Assembly (NCBI RefSeq): GCF_000286835.2
Contig: NZ_AJYD02000038.1
Coordinates: forward strand, 1,680,453-1,744,452
Reading direction: 5' to 3'
Length of the DNA: 64,000 nucleotides
Source of the DNA: Enterovibrio norvegicus FF-33
GTDB taxonomy: Bacteria; Pseudomonadota; Gammaproteobacteria; Enterobacterales; Vibrionaceae
Shown here: positions 1-8,125 of the stretch, piece after piece
How the letters are laid out: each line of letters starts with the position of its first letter
Numbering within the stretch: position 1 is the first letter of the stretch
Position numbers and translations under genes: made by a program
The notes under the pieces: model-generated
What the model was told of the DNA's origin: nothing
Database searches by the model: none
Seen by the model: only the letters and a program-made list of their open reading frames with translations

Positions 1-1152
1 AGAAAGCCAACCAATCGATCCACCAGATCCAGCCTTTTCATTCGTTTTTGGCGGTACAATCGTTTTTGTATCCGTCCCATTATCGGTGTCTGGTGTTGTT
101 GTGTTGCCGGTTCCAGGATCATCAGCCCTTGTGATGACTTTGGCTTCATTGCAAATGCCATCCATGCACGCTTCTATCCACGCGGTATAGTTTGAAACTT
201 GCGTGTAAACTGTTGAGGTATTCCCGCAGCGGTAAATAGACCCAAAGTAGCTTCCTCCCCAACTGGTCACTCCTACTAGGTACTGCTCCAGAGAGTGAGT
301 ATCTTTCCACACCATTGGGCCACCTGAGTCACCCTGACACGCGCCAATCTGATCGATGGGATGAACACTCGCGACCGATTCAGCACCTGCACAAATAAAT
401 GCATTGTCGTCATCTAACATGGAAGGCAATAGCGCATCATGTTGATTTGAAAATGTGTTGAACTCTTGTCGACACGCTTCATCCGTCATTGCGTAGGTGT
501 TTACCGATTGCAGCTTACGTGGCATATCGAATTGGCTGTGACGGGGATTGATAAAACCATAGCCGCTAATAAGTTGAGATTTCTCAGGCGCATAGCGATT
601 CTGCCATGCAGCGTTGTCATAGGCCGCTTGCACAGAGGGCGACGCGATCTTAATGGCTTTGGCCGGAGACGCTACCGACGAATCTAATTCGATCAATGCA
701 ATGTCTGCATTCATTGAGTGACTTTCATGGTCCCAGCCTGCATGGATATACACTTTTCGGGCAGAAACAGCTCTCGCCTTAAATTCTGGCGCTTGTGTGT
801 CGGCTTCACCTGTTGAGACAAATACGTCCGCTGCATCTTGAGGCAGCATCGTAATGACGATCCCGCTTATGTCGTAATCAATATCAAAACAATGTGCCGC
901 GGTTAGAATCCATTTGGCTTCACCCGTTTTATTGTCTTCAATCACGGTGCCGCCACAGCGTCCCACTTTGTCAAACAAATGGGATTCAACATAGGCTTGC
1001 CAAGGCGCCTCCGAAATATCCGTGTCTGAGCCGTTCAAAATATACGGAGAGAAAGGCGAGTTCTTCAAAGCCGCCTCTGAAGCAGAAACAGTGGTGCTCA
1101 CCGAGCATACAGCCGCGATCGCTAAAGAAAGAAACCCAAAGACATTTTTCAT
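1..1152 (-). CDS. Secreted trypsin-like serine protease with GlyGly-CTERM tail (3' end cut by window edge)
   Basis: An S1-family endopeptidase that is exported, then anchored or released at the cell surface. The frame is open from the ATG at 1152 through position 1, giving 384 residues without a stop. A Sec signal peptide (about residues 1-24, ending VSA) is followed by a short propeptide and an ILNG start of the mature enzyme near residue 38. The catalytic triad is visible: His87 in LTAAHC, Asp150 in ADIAL, Ser276 in GDSGGP. After the catalytic domain comes a Thr/Asp-rich linker and then GGSIGWLS, the beginning of a GlyGly-CTERM sorting signal. In this family that signal is normally followed by a hydrophobic helix and basic residues and is processed by rhombosortase. 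It lies 66 bp downstream of the lipoprotein gene on the same strand, so the two may be cotranscribed. Confidence 0.93.
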   Translation of the reverse strand, partial: MKNVFGFLSLAIAAVCSVSTTVSASEAALKNSPFSPYILNGSDTDISEAPWQAYVESHLFDKVGRCGGTVIEDNKTGEAKWILTAAHCFDIDYDISGIVITMLPQDAADVFVSTGEADTQAPEFKARAVSARKVYIHAGWDHESHSMNADIALIELDSSVASPAKAIKIASPSVQAAYDNAAWQNRYAPEKSQLISGYGFINPRHSQFDMPRKLQSVNTYAMTDEACRQEFNTFSNQHDALLPSMLDDDNAFICAGAESVASVHPIDQIGACQGDSGGPMVWKDTHSLEQYLVGVTSWGGSYFGSIYRCGNTSTVYTQVSNYTAWIEACMDGICNEAKVITRADDPGTGNTTTPDTDNGTDTKTIVPPKTNEKAGSGGSIGWLS

Positions 1153-1218
1153 ATATTTTCCAAAGTAGAGTAAAAGAGGACAAGAGTTCCGGTGCTACTA
1201 GCAACGCTAGGGCGAAAG

Positions 1219-1842
1219 CTAGTGTGCATTGTTCGCGATGACATTGACTTTCTCTATGAAGCGATGGCTGCAATCTTCCACTGTCGTGATCCAGACTCGT
1301 CCTAGAAACTCAGTGAAAGAAACCGCAAAAAGACTATCGAAAGGCATCAATAAATGGGAAGTCGTTTCACCACTCGACATTTCACCGGAAAATGAGCAGG
1401 TTTCTCTTTGTGTCAGGAGCAGTTGGTTATTGCCATCAAAGAGCTCGTAGACGATTTCTGCTTTCGCATGGCTCTCGCCAAACACCGTACTCGGGATAGA
1501 CAATTCTTTGTGTTCAATGTGGTAGGCAATGGCATAGTGTGGAAAATCAGATCTGCCAACGGTAAGGGCGTTGCCATCAGCAACGGAATATTTACTGTTC
1601 AACAACTCAGTTCTAGTCACGTTGGCGACGGCCTGATAGAAATTGATTTCGTAGCCTTGAAGCGCTGACTGTTCGATTTCTTCTTTTGTGCTCTTGGTCG
1701 GGTCAACAAGTACTTCAACGTTTGCGATGCAGTGCTGTCCGCATGTGCTGCTTTTGTTGGTTTCCGGTAGGTTAACGCCGATAGTGCATGCCGAAAGGGA
1801 TAAAAGAGAGAGTGCTAATAATAGTGTTCGCATAAGTTTCAC
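1219..1842 (-). CDS. Hypothetical lipoprotein
   Basis: A 207-residue protein of unknown function. The N-terminus is a typical type II signal: basic MKLMR, a Leu-rich core, and the lipobox LSAC with Cys19 as the lipidation site. The residue after the Cys is Thr rather than Asp, which favours the outer membrane if the usual sorting rule holds. The mature part has several Cys residues (CGQHC, CSF, DCSH) and no domain I recognise. It sits just upstream of the trypsin gene in the same orientation, which suggests a shared transcript but not a shared function. Confidence 0.75.
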   Translation of the reverse strand: MKLMRTLLLALSLLSLSACTIGVNLPETNKSSTCGQHCIANVEVLVDPTKSTKEEIEQSALQGYEINFYQAVANVTRTELLNSKYSVADGNALTVGRSDFPHYAIAYHIEHKELSIPSTVFGESHAKAEIVYELFDGNNQLLLTQRETCSFSGEMSSGETTSHLLMPFDSLFAVSFTEFLGRVWITTVEDCSHRFIEKVNVIANNAH

Positions 1843-1944
1843 ATTTTTATTTTCATTAAGATCCGCACTTCATCCCTATGTGCGAACCTTTTACGTTAAT
1901 GGCTCTAGTTTTCAATAAATACCATCGCAATTGATGACTATTCT

Positions 1945-2637
1945 CTAGAAGGTATAATTAACACCAGCAAAGAAACCAAACTGGTTTTCGTTCTTGTATT
2001 CTAGATTTGCGCCGCTATTTTCGAATTTGGTAGAGTTGCCATTAAGGCGCATATAGTTAACACCAGATTCAAACGCCCAGTTTTCATTAAGCGCGTAGCC
2101 AATACTGGCATTCAAACCCACAGCCAAACCGCTAGATTTAATGTTTGTTTTATCGGCAAAGGCAAACATCGATTTTGACTCCATCTCAACTTCTGAGGAA
2201 TAACGACCAAGACTACCACCAACAACCCAATACATTCTGTCATTGATCGGCAGCATGTAGTCCAACCCTAAACCACCAATACTTTCCTGACGTTTAATAT
2301 CAACCGCACCTAATTGAACTTGATTAGAGGATAACACTCTTGATTGCGCAGAATCTTCACTGGTCACACGCCAAAAAGCATATGCTCGAAAATTATCATT
2401 GAACTTGTAACCGAGCTTTAGATCATTATAAATTGAGTCATCAATTGCCCCACCCAATCCGCCAAGCGTAGAGTCCATCTGACTATTACCTAAATCCGAT
2501 ATCAGTTCTGAATCTGTATTAAGGAAACCAATGTCAAAACCAAGGTACAATGCATCATTGTTAAATGGTGTCGCAGAAAATGAAGAGGTGGAAGTAAAAG
2601 CCAAGGCGATTGCTGCGAAGTGAACATTTTTTCTCAT
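1945..2637 (-). CDS. Outer-membrane beta-barrel protein (OmpA/OmpW-like barrel)
   Basis: Predicted 230-residue outer-membrane porin-like protein. I chose the ATG at 2637 because it gives a clean signal peptide (MRKNVHF, hydrophobic core, cleavage around SSFSA); the frame stays open upstream to 2838 but the added 67 residues look non-coding. The mature sequence alternates polar and hydrophobic residues in strand-like blocks (YLGFDIG, LKLGYKFND, GLGLDYML, VVGGSLGRY, GLNASIGYAL) and ends FFAGVNYTF, with an aromatic last residue as expected for BAM-assembled barrels. Family-level similarity is to the generic outer-membrane barrel domain. It is divergent from the ToxR-like regulator at 3144, and ToxR-type proteins classically control porin genes, so regulation by that neighbour is a reasonable inference. 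Confidence 0.8.
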   Translation of the reverse strand: MRKNVHFAAIALAFTSTSSFSATPFNNDALYLGFDIGFLNTDSELISDLGNSQMDSTLGGLGGAIDDSIYNDLKLGYKFNDNFRAYAFWRVTSEDSAQSRVLSSNQVQLGAVDIKRQESIGGLGLDYMLPINDRMYWVVGGSLGRYSSEVEMESKSMFAFADKTNIKSSGLAVGLNASIGYALNENWAFESGVNYMRLNGNSTKFENSGANLEYKNENQFGFFAGVNYTF

Positions 2638-3143
2638 TACGAATACTACTCTATTGTGTTTGCATTTAGTTTGAGCCCCGTATAACACAGAAGGCTCTAT
2701 TATCATTTGTAAGCCTGTATAAGCCACCGCATTGAATTTTCGCACCACGTACAGTGCATGCTGCAATGAGCCAGTTTGATACAGGTCATGAATTCGGCGG
2801 CCATTCTCTAAAAAATGGGACGAGCGGTCTAAATGCAAATCAAATGGTTTTCAAATCACTTTAACATGCACCTGATTTTCTCATGGTTATTTTTATAGTA
2901 AGTGCATGTTTTAATTGATCTTATATTTTACCCCATTCCAGGTCCAAACATTAGCCTTTCATGATATTCAAATACACAAGGCAATATTCATTCAATATCG
3001 TTCATTAGGTAATGCCAAATGGGTCAACAATTATCGGTGTTAAGCCAGATGTTTCTGGCCTATGTCCTTGAGACACTTCGCACAGTGGACATTTCCAACT
3101 TGCTTTGCTTTAATTAGTTATGATTTTATTTTGGAAAAAATAA
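2638..3143. promoter_or_regulatory. AT-rich divergent intergenic region between barrel gene and ToxR-like regulator
   Basis: About 500 bp without a convincing gene, separating two divergent genes, so both promoters must lie here. It is clearly AT-richer than the flanks. The one structured element seen is the inverted repeat AACATGCAC (2863-2871) and GTGCATGTT (2902-2910). No hairpin terminator was seen. Confidence 0.5.
2863..2910. promoter_or_regulatory. Spaced inverted repeat, candidate operator
   Basis: Perfect 9-bp arms AACATGCAC and GTGCATGTT with a 30-bp AT-rich spacer. The arm centres are 39 bp apart, close to four helical turns, which would place bound proteins on one face of the helix. 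The position between a ToxR-like regulator and a barrel gene makes an operator plausible. It does not match a consensus I know for ToxR, so this is inference. Confidence 0.35.
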
Positions 3144-4175
3144 ATGCACGAAAGTTCTCAACTTTATAGTTTCTCTGATGCTGTCTATGATACTGGGAAA
3201 AGAACACTCTCCTTTTCGACGGGACACTCGGAATCACTAAGCCCAATTGCGGGAAAAGTTTTTGTCTACCTTTTAGACAATGTAGACATTAGTGTCAGCA
3301 AGGAGGAATTATTTTCAGCTTGCTGGGGCAATGCGGTGGTTTCAGATCAGTCATTAACCAATGTCATTTCCACATTAAGAAAATCACTCAAGAAAAGTAA
3401 TAACAGTGACATTAAGATAAAAACAATAAGCAAAGTTGGATATATCATTAGTTTTGATGGAAACTTAACCATTGGAAATGTAAACAACGAATCAGCAATA
3501 GAAAACAATGCACCAATAATACGGAGAGAGAAATCAAAATCACCTAGTGTGGAACAGGAGACTTCGGAGAGCAATCAATCAAATAAACAAGAAAAATATA
3601 GTGAAAATAAGGTAAATAACAATAAATATGTATTTATAAAAACTCAGCACCCATTAAATGAACCGTTAGAAAATTTTAAAAATATAACATCCGATATTGA
3701 GAAAGATAGCCTGCGTGAAAACGATTCTGAAAAAAACGCATCGACACGTCGACTATCATCGCCTCTAATGATCGGTTCATGTTTATTAATTCTTATGATG
3801 GTAACCATGGCGATTTTTTCTCTCAAGACGAGTGATAAAAAGCCCTACTTCGTCAATAAGTCAGAATACGCATACAGCAATACAGTCGGTAGTATTCACG
3901 TATTTTCGAACAAAGAATCAGAAGTCGAAGAAGGAAGCTCATTGCTTAACGGCATTAAAAGTAGCCTGCCCCACACGTGCGAGCTAGACGTTTTTCTCAG
4001 GCTTTATCCTTCCATTGATCATCCAAGTCAAAATGCATTGTATGTTTTCATATTGACCCCAAAACACACGGCACTTAACTATGCTGTATCAAAATATCAG
4101 AGTGAATCATCATGGATAGCGTTAAAAGCGTTTTTCTCAGAAGCAAATTTACTGTGTCGACCGTCGCTGTCTTGA
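3144..4175 (+). CDS. ToxR-like transmembrane transcriptional regulator
   Basis: A 343-residue membrane-anchored activator in the ToxR/TcpP/CadC style. Residues 1-105 form an OmpR-type winged helix (SKEELFSACWGNAVVSDQSL, then LTNVISTLRKSL and TISKVGYIISF). Residues about 106-205 are a Ser/Asn/Lys-rich linker. Residues 207-227 are one transmembrane segment (IGSCLLILMMVTMAIF), followed by a periplasmic domain with two cysteines (Cys279 and Cys338) placed as in ToxR proteins that form a disulfide. The ATG at 3144 follows a TTGGAAA ribosome-binding region. The 3' end overlaps the next gene by 64 bp, the usual layout of a regulator with its periplasmic partner. The ligand and targets are unknown; the divergent barrel gene is the first candidate. 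It is not the canonical ToxR by length or linker. Confidence 0.85.
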   Translation: MHESSQLYSFSDAVYDTGKRTLSFSTGHSESLSPIAGKVFVYLLDNVDISVSKEELFSACWGNAVVSDQSLTNVISTLRKSLKKSNNSDIKIKTISKVGYIISFDGNLTIGNVNNESAIENNAPIIRREKSKSPSVEQETSESNQSNKQEKYSENKVNNNKYVFIKTQHPLNEPLENFKNITSDIEKDSLRENDSEKNASTRRLSSPLMIGSCLLILMMVTMAIFSLKTSDKKPYFVNKSEYAYSNTVGSIHVFSNKESEVEEGSSLLNGIKSSLPHTCELDVFLRLYPSIDHPSQNALYVFILTPKHTALNYAVSKYQSESSWIALKAFFSEANLLCRPSLS

Positions 4176-4633
4176 TAATGCTATTAGCCTATATGGCTTA
4201 TCACAAGATCAAAGAACATCGCAGCGTGAACCTAGTGTCGACCAGTTGGCATTGTGAAACCATCAAAACAGGTTTCGCCTCTCAAGCGTATTCCGAATAT
4301 CGTTCTGTGCTTGAAAAGATGACGCTCACCTTCACATCTCGTCATCACTTCTCCATCAGAGAGTTTGTTCAGGTCACAGACATCAAAGGGCAAATCGACA
4401 AGTTAGAGAATTTCTATTTTGGCTCATATGATCTCGAAGGCGATGAACTTGCAATGAAGTTCGAAACCGTAAAGCAAAATGTCACACACCATGATCCCGT
4501 GCTAAACAGTGATTACAAAGAATACGAAGGGATAACGATCAGGTACGCACTCAGCGTAACTGCTCGTAACCTCTTCTTCTATGCCAAGAATCGTTCGGAG
4601 ATTTTCAACCTCGTCTGCTTTTCACCATCTTAG
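4112..4633 (+). CDS. ToxS/TcpH-like periplasmic effector partner
   Basis: A 173-residue single-pass inner-membrane protein with a short cytoplasmic N-terminus, one transmembrane helix (about residues 13-30, TVSTVAVLIMLLAYMAY) and a periplasmic domain of about 140 residues carrying Cys48 and Cys169. Size, topology and position match the ToxS/TcpH class, which stabilise and sense for the upstream ToxR-like protein. It overlaps that gene by 64 bp in a different frame, so translational coupling is likely. Sequence similarity to true ToxS is not obvious by eye, so the assignment rests mainly on topology and context. Confidence 0.7.
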   Translation: MDSVKSVFLRSKFTVSTVAVLIMLLAYMAYHKIKEHRSVNLVSTSWHCETIKTGFASQAYSEYRSVLEKMTLTFTSRHHFSIREFVQVTDIKGQIDKLENFYFGSYDLEGDELAMKFETVKQNVTHHDPVLNSDYKEYEGITIRYALSVTARNLFFYAKNRSEIFNLVCFSPS

Positions 4634-4639
4634 CATCGT

Positions 4640-4677
4640 CAACTTGATTAGGGGGTATTGCCCCCCTAATCAAGTTG
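4640..4677 (+). terminator. Long perfect hairpin after the ToxR/ToxS-like pair
   Basis: Sixteen-base-pair perfect stem (arms 4640-4655 and 4662-4677) with a six-base loop, seven bases after the stop codon. The top of the stem is GGGGG/CCCCC. There is no T-run on the plus side, so it may block exonucleases or act with Rho rather than as a classic intrinsic terminator. Confidence 0.6.
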
Positions 4678-4859
4678 GCGCATCGAGAAAACATACCACG
4701 CAACCCAATCAACAAAGCTAAACGAGCAAGCCTCATATTCACGTTCATTGTTCGTCGAATTTCTTATGGTGACTGAATCGAACTCAGCCACTAATCAGAC
4801 ACTTTAGGCAGAAAGAAGATGAAATACAGCGGCTTTTCTACTATCATCCTGCCGCCTGA

Positions 4860-4875
4860 GCGCAAGCGTTTGCTT
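4860..4875 (+). promoter_or_regulatory. PurR-type operator upstream of pyrC
   Basis: GCGCAAGCGTTTGCTT closely matches the palindromic PurR consensus (ACGCAAACGTTTGCGT-like). It lies about 65 bp before the pyrC start. In enteric bacteria pyrC is a PurR regulon member, so purine-dependent repression is expected here. Confidence 0.7.
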
Positions 4876-4938
4876 TCTTTTCTCATTCCTTGCTGACAGG
4901 CGCCAATCCGAATTTTTTCTATGGAGGGACGCCTAAAA

Positions 4939-5964
4939 ATGACCACACTAACAATCACACGCCCTGACGACTGGCACGTTCACCTACGCGATGGTGAAGT
5001 CCTGACCAATACCGTCCACGACATCAGCCGCTACAATGGTCGCGCGCTCATCATGCCGAACACGGTTCCTCCTGTTACCAATACTGAAATGGCCCTTGCC
5101 TACCGTGATCGCATCATGGCAGAAAAGCCATCTGCACAGTTTGAGCCCCTGATGGCGCTTTACCTGACAGACAACACCACGCGTGAAGAAATTCAAAAAG
5201 CGAAACAAGCGGGCGTTGTGGCTGCAAAACTCTACCCTGCTGGCGCCACCACCAACTCAGATTCTGGTGTGACATCTGCGCGCAATATCTATCCGGTATT
5301 GGAAGCGATGCAGGAAGTGGGCATGCTTTTGCTTATCCACGGTGAAGTCACCACCCATGATGTGGATATCTTCGACCGCGAAAAAGCATTCCTCGACACG
5401 GTTCTGGCACCGATTGTTAACGATTTTCCAGAACTGAAAATTGTCCTTGAGCACATCACAACCGCAGACGCAGCGACCTTTGTGAAAAACGCCAACGACA
5501 ACGTAGCGGCAACCATTACTGCGCACCACTTGATGTACAACCGCAACCACATGTTAGTTGGCGGCATTAAGCCACACTTCTACTGCCTGCCAATTTTGAA
5601 GCGCAACACGCACCAAAAAGCCTTGGTAGAAGCCGCAACCAGTGGCAGCAAGAAATTCTTCTTAGGCACAGACTCAGCTCCTCACGCCAAAGGCGCGAAA
5701 GAAGCCGCATGTGGTTGTGCCGGTTCATACACCGCCCATGCTGCGCTTGAGCTTTATGCAGAAGTGTTCGAGCAGGAAGGTAAATTGGATAACTTAGAAG
5801 CCTTCGCAAGTTTCAATGGCCCAGATTTCTACGGCCTACCGCGTAACAGCGATACCGTGACTCTCACAAAAGAAGAGTGGGCAGTGCCAGAAACCATGCC
5901 ATTTGGTTCAGACATTGTTGTTCCAATCCGTGGTGGCGAAAGCATCAGCTGGAAAGTGAAGTAA
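4939..5964 (+). CDS. pyrC: Dihydroorotase (class II)
   Basis: Cytosolic zinc enzyme that interconverts carbamoyl-aspartate and dihydroorotate, the third step of pyrimidine synthesis. The 341 residues match the usual class II length. Metal ligands and catalytic residues are in place: His13 and His15 (WHVHLRDG), Lys97 for carbamylation (AAKLYPAG), His134 (IHGEV), His172 (EHITT) and Asp245 ([10 protein letters not shown]). I chose the ATG at 4939 because GGAGGG lies ten bases upstream and the protein then starts [13 protein letters not shown] as in relatives; the in-frame ATG at 4921 is upstream of that ribosome-binding site. It is monocistronic, with a PurR-type box before it and a strong terminator after it. 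Confidence 0.97.
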   Translation: MTTLTITRPDDWHVHLRDGEVLTNTVHDISRYNGRALIMPNTVPPVTNTEMALAYRDRIMAEKPSAQFEPLMALYLTDNTTREEIQKAKQAGVVAAKLYPAGATTNSDSGVTSARNIYPVLEAMQEVGMLLLIHGEVTTHDVDIFDREKAFLDTVLAPIVNDFPELKIVLEHITTADAATFVKNANDNVAATITAHHLMYNRNHMLVGGIKPHFYCLPILKRNTHQKALVEAATSGSKKFFLGTDSAPHAKGAKEAACGCAGSYTAHAALELYAEVFEQEGKLDNLEAFASFNGPDFYGLPRNSDTVTLTKEEWAVPETMPFGSDIVVPIRGGESISWKVK

Positions 5965-5966
5965 AC

Positions 5967-5987
5967 GCGAATAGCGAATAGCGAATA
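5967..5987. repeat. Tandem repeat GCGAATA x3
   Basis: Three exact copies of a 7-bp unit directly after the pyrC stop and before its terminator. No function is evident. Confidence 0.8.
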
Positions 5988-5998
5988 GCGCAAACTTT

Positions 5999-6031
5999 AA
6001 AGGCCTAACCACAATGTGGTTAGGCCTTTTT
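5999..6031 (+). terminator. Intrinsic terminator of pyrC
   Basis: Near-perfect stem AAAGGCCTAACCACA / TGTGGTTAGGCCTTT followed by a T-run. The A-run on the other side means it could also serve the convergent gene ending at 6075. Confidence 0.9.
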
Positions 6032-6074
6032 AATCACCGAACGACCCACTGTATCAGCGTCGTCAAAAGCGAAA

Positions 6075-6662
6075 TTACAACACGCGTAGACTTTTCACGC
6101 GCAAGGTGCTCGTTTCGCCGGTTTTAAAATTCAGCTTTGGCGAAAGGTAGATATCTTTCACGTTGGAGAGATTCAGCGCGATTTTTTGTGTGCTTTCAGG
6201 CGCCCAGCTTGGTTGTGCAAAATCGCTGGTATCTAGTTTGATGGTTGTCCACTGATCAGACGCTGGGATCACGGTTTGGTAATGCGCGTATGAACCATCG
6301 CCGCTTGAACCAAAATCAGACTGGTTGAACTTAACCGAAACGTCCGCGCCAGAACGGTAAGTGATCTCGACAAAAGACACGCCCGTTAGCGCTGTATCCG
6401 TCGCGCAAACCAGCTCTACAAATGGCCAGTTCTTACCTTCTTGTTTTTTGAACAAGGTGAACTCGACCTGAATTTCGTCATTTTGAACCAATGGATCTGA
6501 CGCTTTAAAGCTCGAACCAAAGCTATCGGTTGCCGCCTTCCAATTCGCCGTGTGAAGTAAGTTAACGCCTTTAATGTCGTCTGCCGCCTGAGCGATAGGC
6601 ATCGCTAAAGTGCTGCAAATAAGCGCACCAAATAGAAAGAGTTTAGAAGAAGTGAGTGTCAT
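6075..6662 (-). CDS. Secreted hypothetical protein, predicted beta-sandwich
   Basis: A 195-residue protein with a clear Sec signal peptide (MTLTSSKLFLFGALICSTLA..., cleavage after AQA near residue 26). The mature part has no enzyme motif I recognise. Alternating strands with Trp and Phe residues (NWPFVELVC, DQWTTIKLDTSDF, STLRVKSLRVL) resemble galactose-binding-like or carbohydrate-binding sandwich domains, but this is an impression only. It is convergent with pyrC and shares the terminator between them. Function unknown. Confidence 0.65.
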   Translation of the reverse strand: MTLTSSKLFLFGALICSTLAMPIAQAADDIKGVNLLHTANWKAATDSFGSSFKASDPLVQNDEIQVEFTLFKKQEGKNWPFVELVCATDTALTGVSFVEITYRSGADVSVKFNQSDFGSSGDGSYAHYQTVIPASDQWTTIKLDTSDFAQPSWAPESTQKIALNLSNVKDIYLSPKLNFKTGETSTLRVKSLRVL

Positions 6663-6819
6663 GTTAGTCAGAAACCTTATGTGAATAATGGTTTCTTTAG
6701 TATGGGTTTACCAAAATAACCTGTCTGTAAACAATAAGTTAATCTACGAGTCAGGTCATTGGTCAGCGTTTTGGGCAGGTGGATTTGCGAGTGGCAGTGA
6801 CTTTTGTTTGATGGTTTAG

Positions 6820-6909
6820 GAAAGTACCAAAGCAACTGCACAGGTAGCGGATTTCAAAGCCAGACTGATAGAGACGGACATTTTAGTTCGATTACTAGAA
6901 GATGACTAA
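6820..6909 (+). pseudogene. Possible C-terminal coding remnant of a mobile-element gene
   Basis: After a stop at 6817-6819 there is a 29-codon open stretch ending TAA at 6907. It reads as an amphipathic helix (ADFKARLIETDILVRLLEDD). The surrounding DNA contains imperfect inverted copies of GGACATTTTAGT and ACTAAAGTGTCTGTCC (about 6876-6920), like the end of an insertion sequence. It abuts the truncated attC of the Shedu cassette. The identity of the source element is not known. Confidence 0.3.
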
Positions 6910-6931
6910 AGTGTCTGTCCGCTTTATTTTA

Positions 6932-8125
6932 GTTAGCAGCGCGCTACTTGTTTGCGTTATGCTCATTTAAAACTATAAATGACGCTCTCTCAAGTAACTC
7001 GTCGTAAGTTATGATTTCTACATTTCGAGAATCTCTACGGAAAAGCTCGAGAGTTTTGCGTTTCATTTTTTTAATACCTGGGGGTTCAACAGCTTTATCA
7101 ACTTGCTCCCAGCTACCAACGATTAGAACTGTTTTCGAGTCGTAAGCATTCTGATTAATTTCACGATAATCATCTGCATATAAATCTCGCGTTGTTTCAA
7201 TTTTTAACGTACCGCTAGCTTTCTGCTCTAAAATTTGTGAGTAAGCCTCCATCAACTCTTTCGATAGCTTCCAACTCTGCGCTCTATTCTGGGCTGTCCC
7301 AAACAGTGGGGTTGTCGGCAATTTTAGTTCAACAAATGTCGTGAACTTATTGTCACCCATTAAGAAGTCAGCAATAACGCCCTCACTACCACCGGCATTA
7401 GTATCTGACGCATGAAATTCCTTTTGTAAGATACCTTGGAATCGGTAGTCCAAGCCATAACCAAATATCCATTGGTTTACTGCAAAGAAATGCTGCCATG
7501 CAGTTTCGTCTTTTGTATTGAACTTTCCAATATCAAATTTGTACTGTGGTAGATAGTTTGAATACAACAATTTTTTGAATATTTCGATCTGGGATTTACG
7601 GTAACCTGTATTAACTAAGTCCTGAGTCGTAATCATTCCTTGAGACAATAAATCTCTCACGACTTCACCACCATCAGAGCCTGATAGTAACGTGGTTACT
7701 CTCTGTTTAGTCTCAGCGTCGAGTACATCCATTGAGTCATCAGATAATTTAATGCGTCGCTCTGCAATCCCTTTAAGATCTAGTTCTTGAATAAAGTGCA
7801 AGAACGTTTTTAGCTGCTGCATATTGAACTTGGAAAATTCAATAACTTGCTTTTCCTGCCCGCTAACTAACTTGCATAGCTTAATTCCCTCGATGTTATC
7901 TTTTTCTTTCAGGTAAATAACTTTCATCATTGTTCGTGGAGCAAGCTGAATATGAAATTCATTTTCGTCAGAGAAAATGACTTGGAAAAACCTGCCTTTT
8001 TCAAAGGTGTGATTATAGAGAGTCTCTAGCTTTGAATTTCTAATCACTTCATCTTCTGTAGGCTTAAAATCTGAAATATCAAACACCGATAACCTCTTAT
8101 CTATCGTTTACTTTTAGGCTGCTAA
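6932..8125 (-). mobile_element. Integron gene cassette carrying Shedu, attC truncated
   Basis: The cassette starts at the recombination point of the upstream attC (minus-strand G|TTAGCAGC, 8126/8125). At the far end, two bases after the Shedu stop, is GCTGCTAAC (6932-6940 on minus), the exact reverse complement of GTTAGCAGC, as expected for the R'' box of the same cassette. The rest of the expected attC is missing: the sequence runs straight into unrelated, possibly insertion-sequence-derived DNA. The 9-bp match between the two ends is the key evidence. Confidence 0.65.
6944..8086 (-). CDS. sduA: Shedu anti-phage nuclease SduA (DUF4263)
   Basis: A 380-residue single-gene defence protein. The C-terminal half is the DUF4263/SduA domain with a PD-(D/E)XK core: Asp240 in GVIADFLMG and Glu253-Leu-Lys255 in TFVELKLP, followed by a helix with Gln and Tyr residues (AYSQILEQ). 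Known Shedu proteins are DNA endonucleases that abort phage infection; the N-terminal region (about 1-180) is variable and thought to sense infection. The GTG at 8086 is the start because AAGAGG lies seven bases upstream. The stop is two bases from the R'' box of a truncated attC, so the gene is the sole content of an integron cassette and is AT-richer than the pyrC region. Expression from outside the cassette is likely, since I see no strong promoter in the 39-bp leader. Confidence 0.85.
   Translation of the reverse strand: MFDISDFKPTEDEVIRNSKLETLYNHTFEKGRFFQVIFSDENEFHIQLAPRTMMKVIYLKEKDNIEGIKLCKLVSGQEKQVIEFSKFNMQQLKTFLHFIQELDLKGIAERRIKLSDDSMDVLDAETKQRVTTLLSGSDGGEVVRDLLSQGMITTQDLVNTGYRKSQIEIFKKLLYSNYLPQYKFDIGKFNTKDETAWQHFFAVNQWIFGYGLDYRFQGILQKEFHASDTNAGGSEGVIADFLMGDNKFTTFVELKLPTTPLFGTAQNRAQSWKLSKELMEAYSQILEQKASGTLKIETTRDLYADDYREINQNAYDSKTVLIVGSWEQVDKAVEPPGIKKMKRKTLELFRRDSRNVEIITYDELLERASFIVLNEHNANK

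Noticed and set aside
2638-2838. N-terminal extension of the outer-membrane barrel
   Set aside because: It would bury the signal peptide that begins at the ATG at 2637.
3144-4633. Canonical toxR/toxS
   Set aside because: Topology agrees, but length, linker and the neighbouring barrel gene do not allow a confident call; kept as ToxR/ToxS-like.
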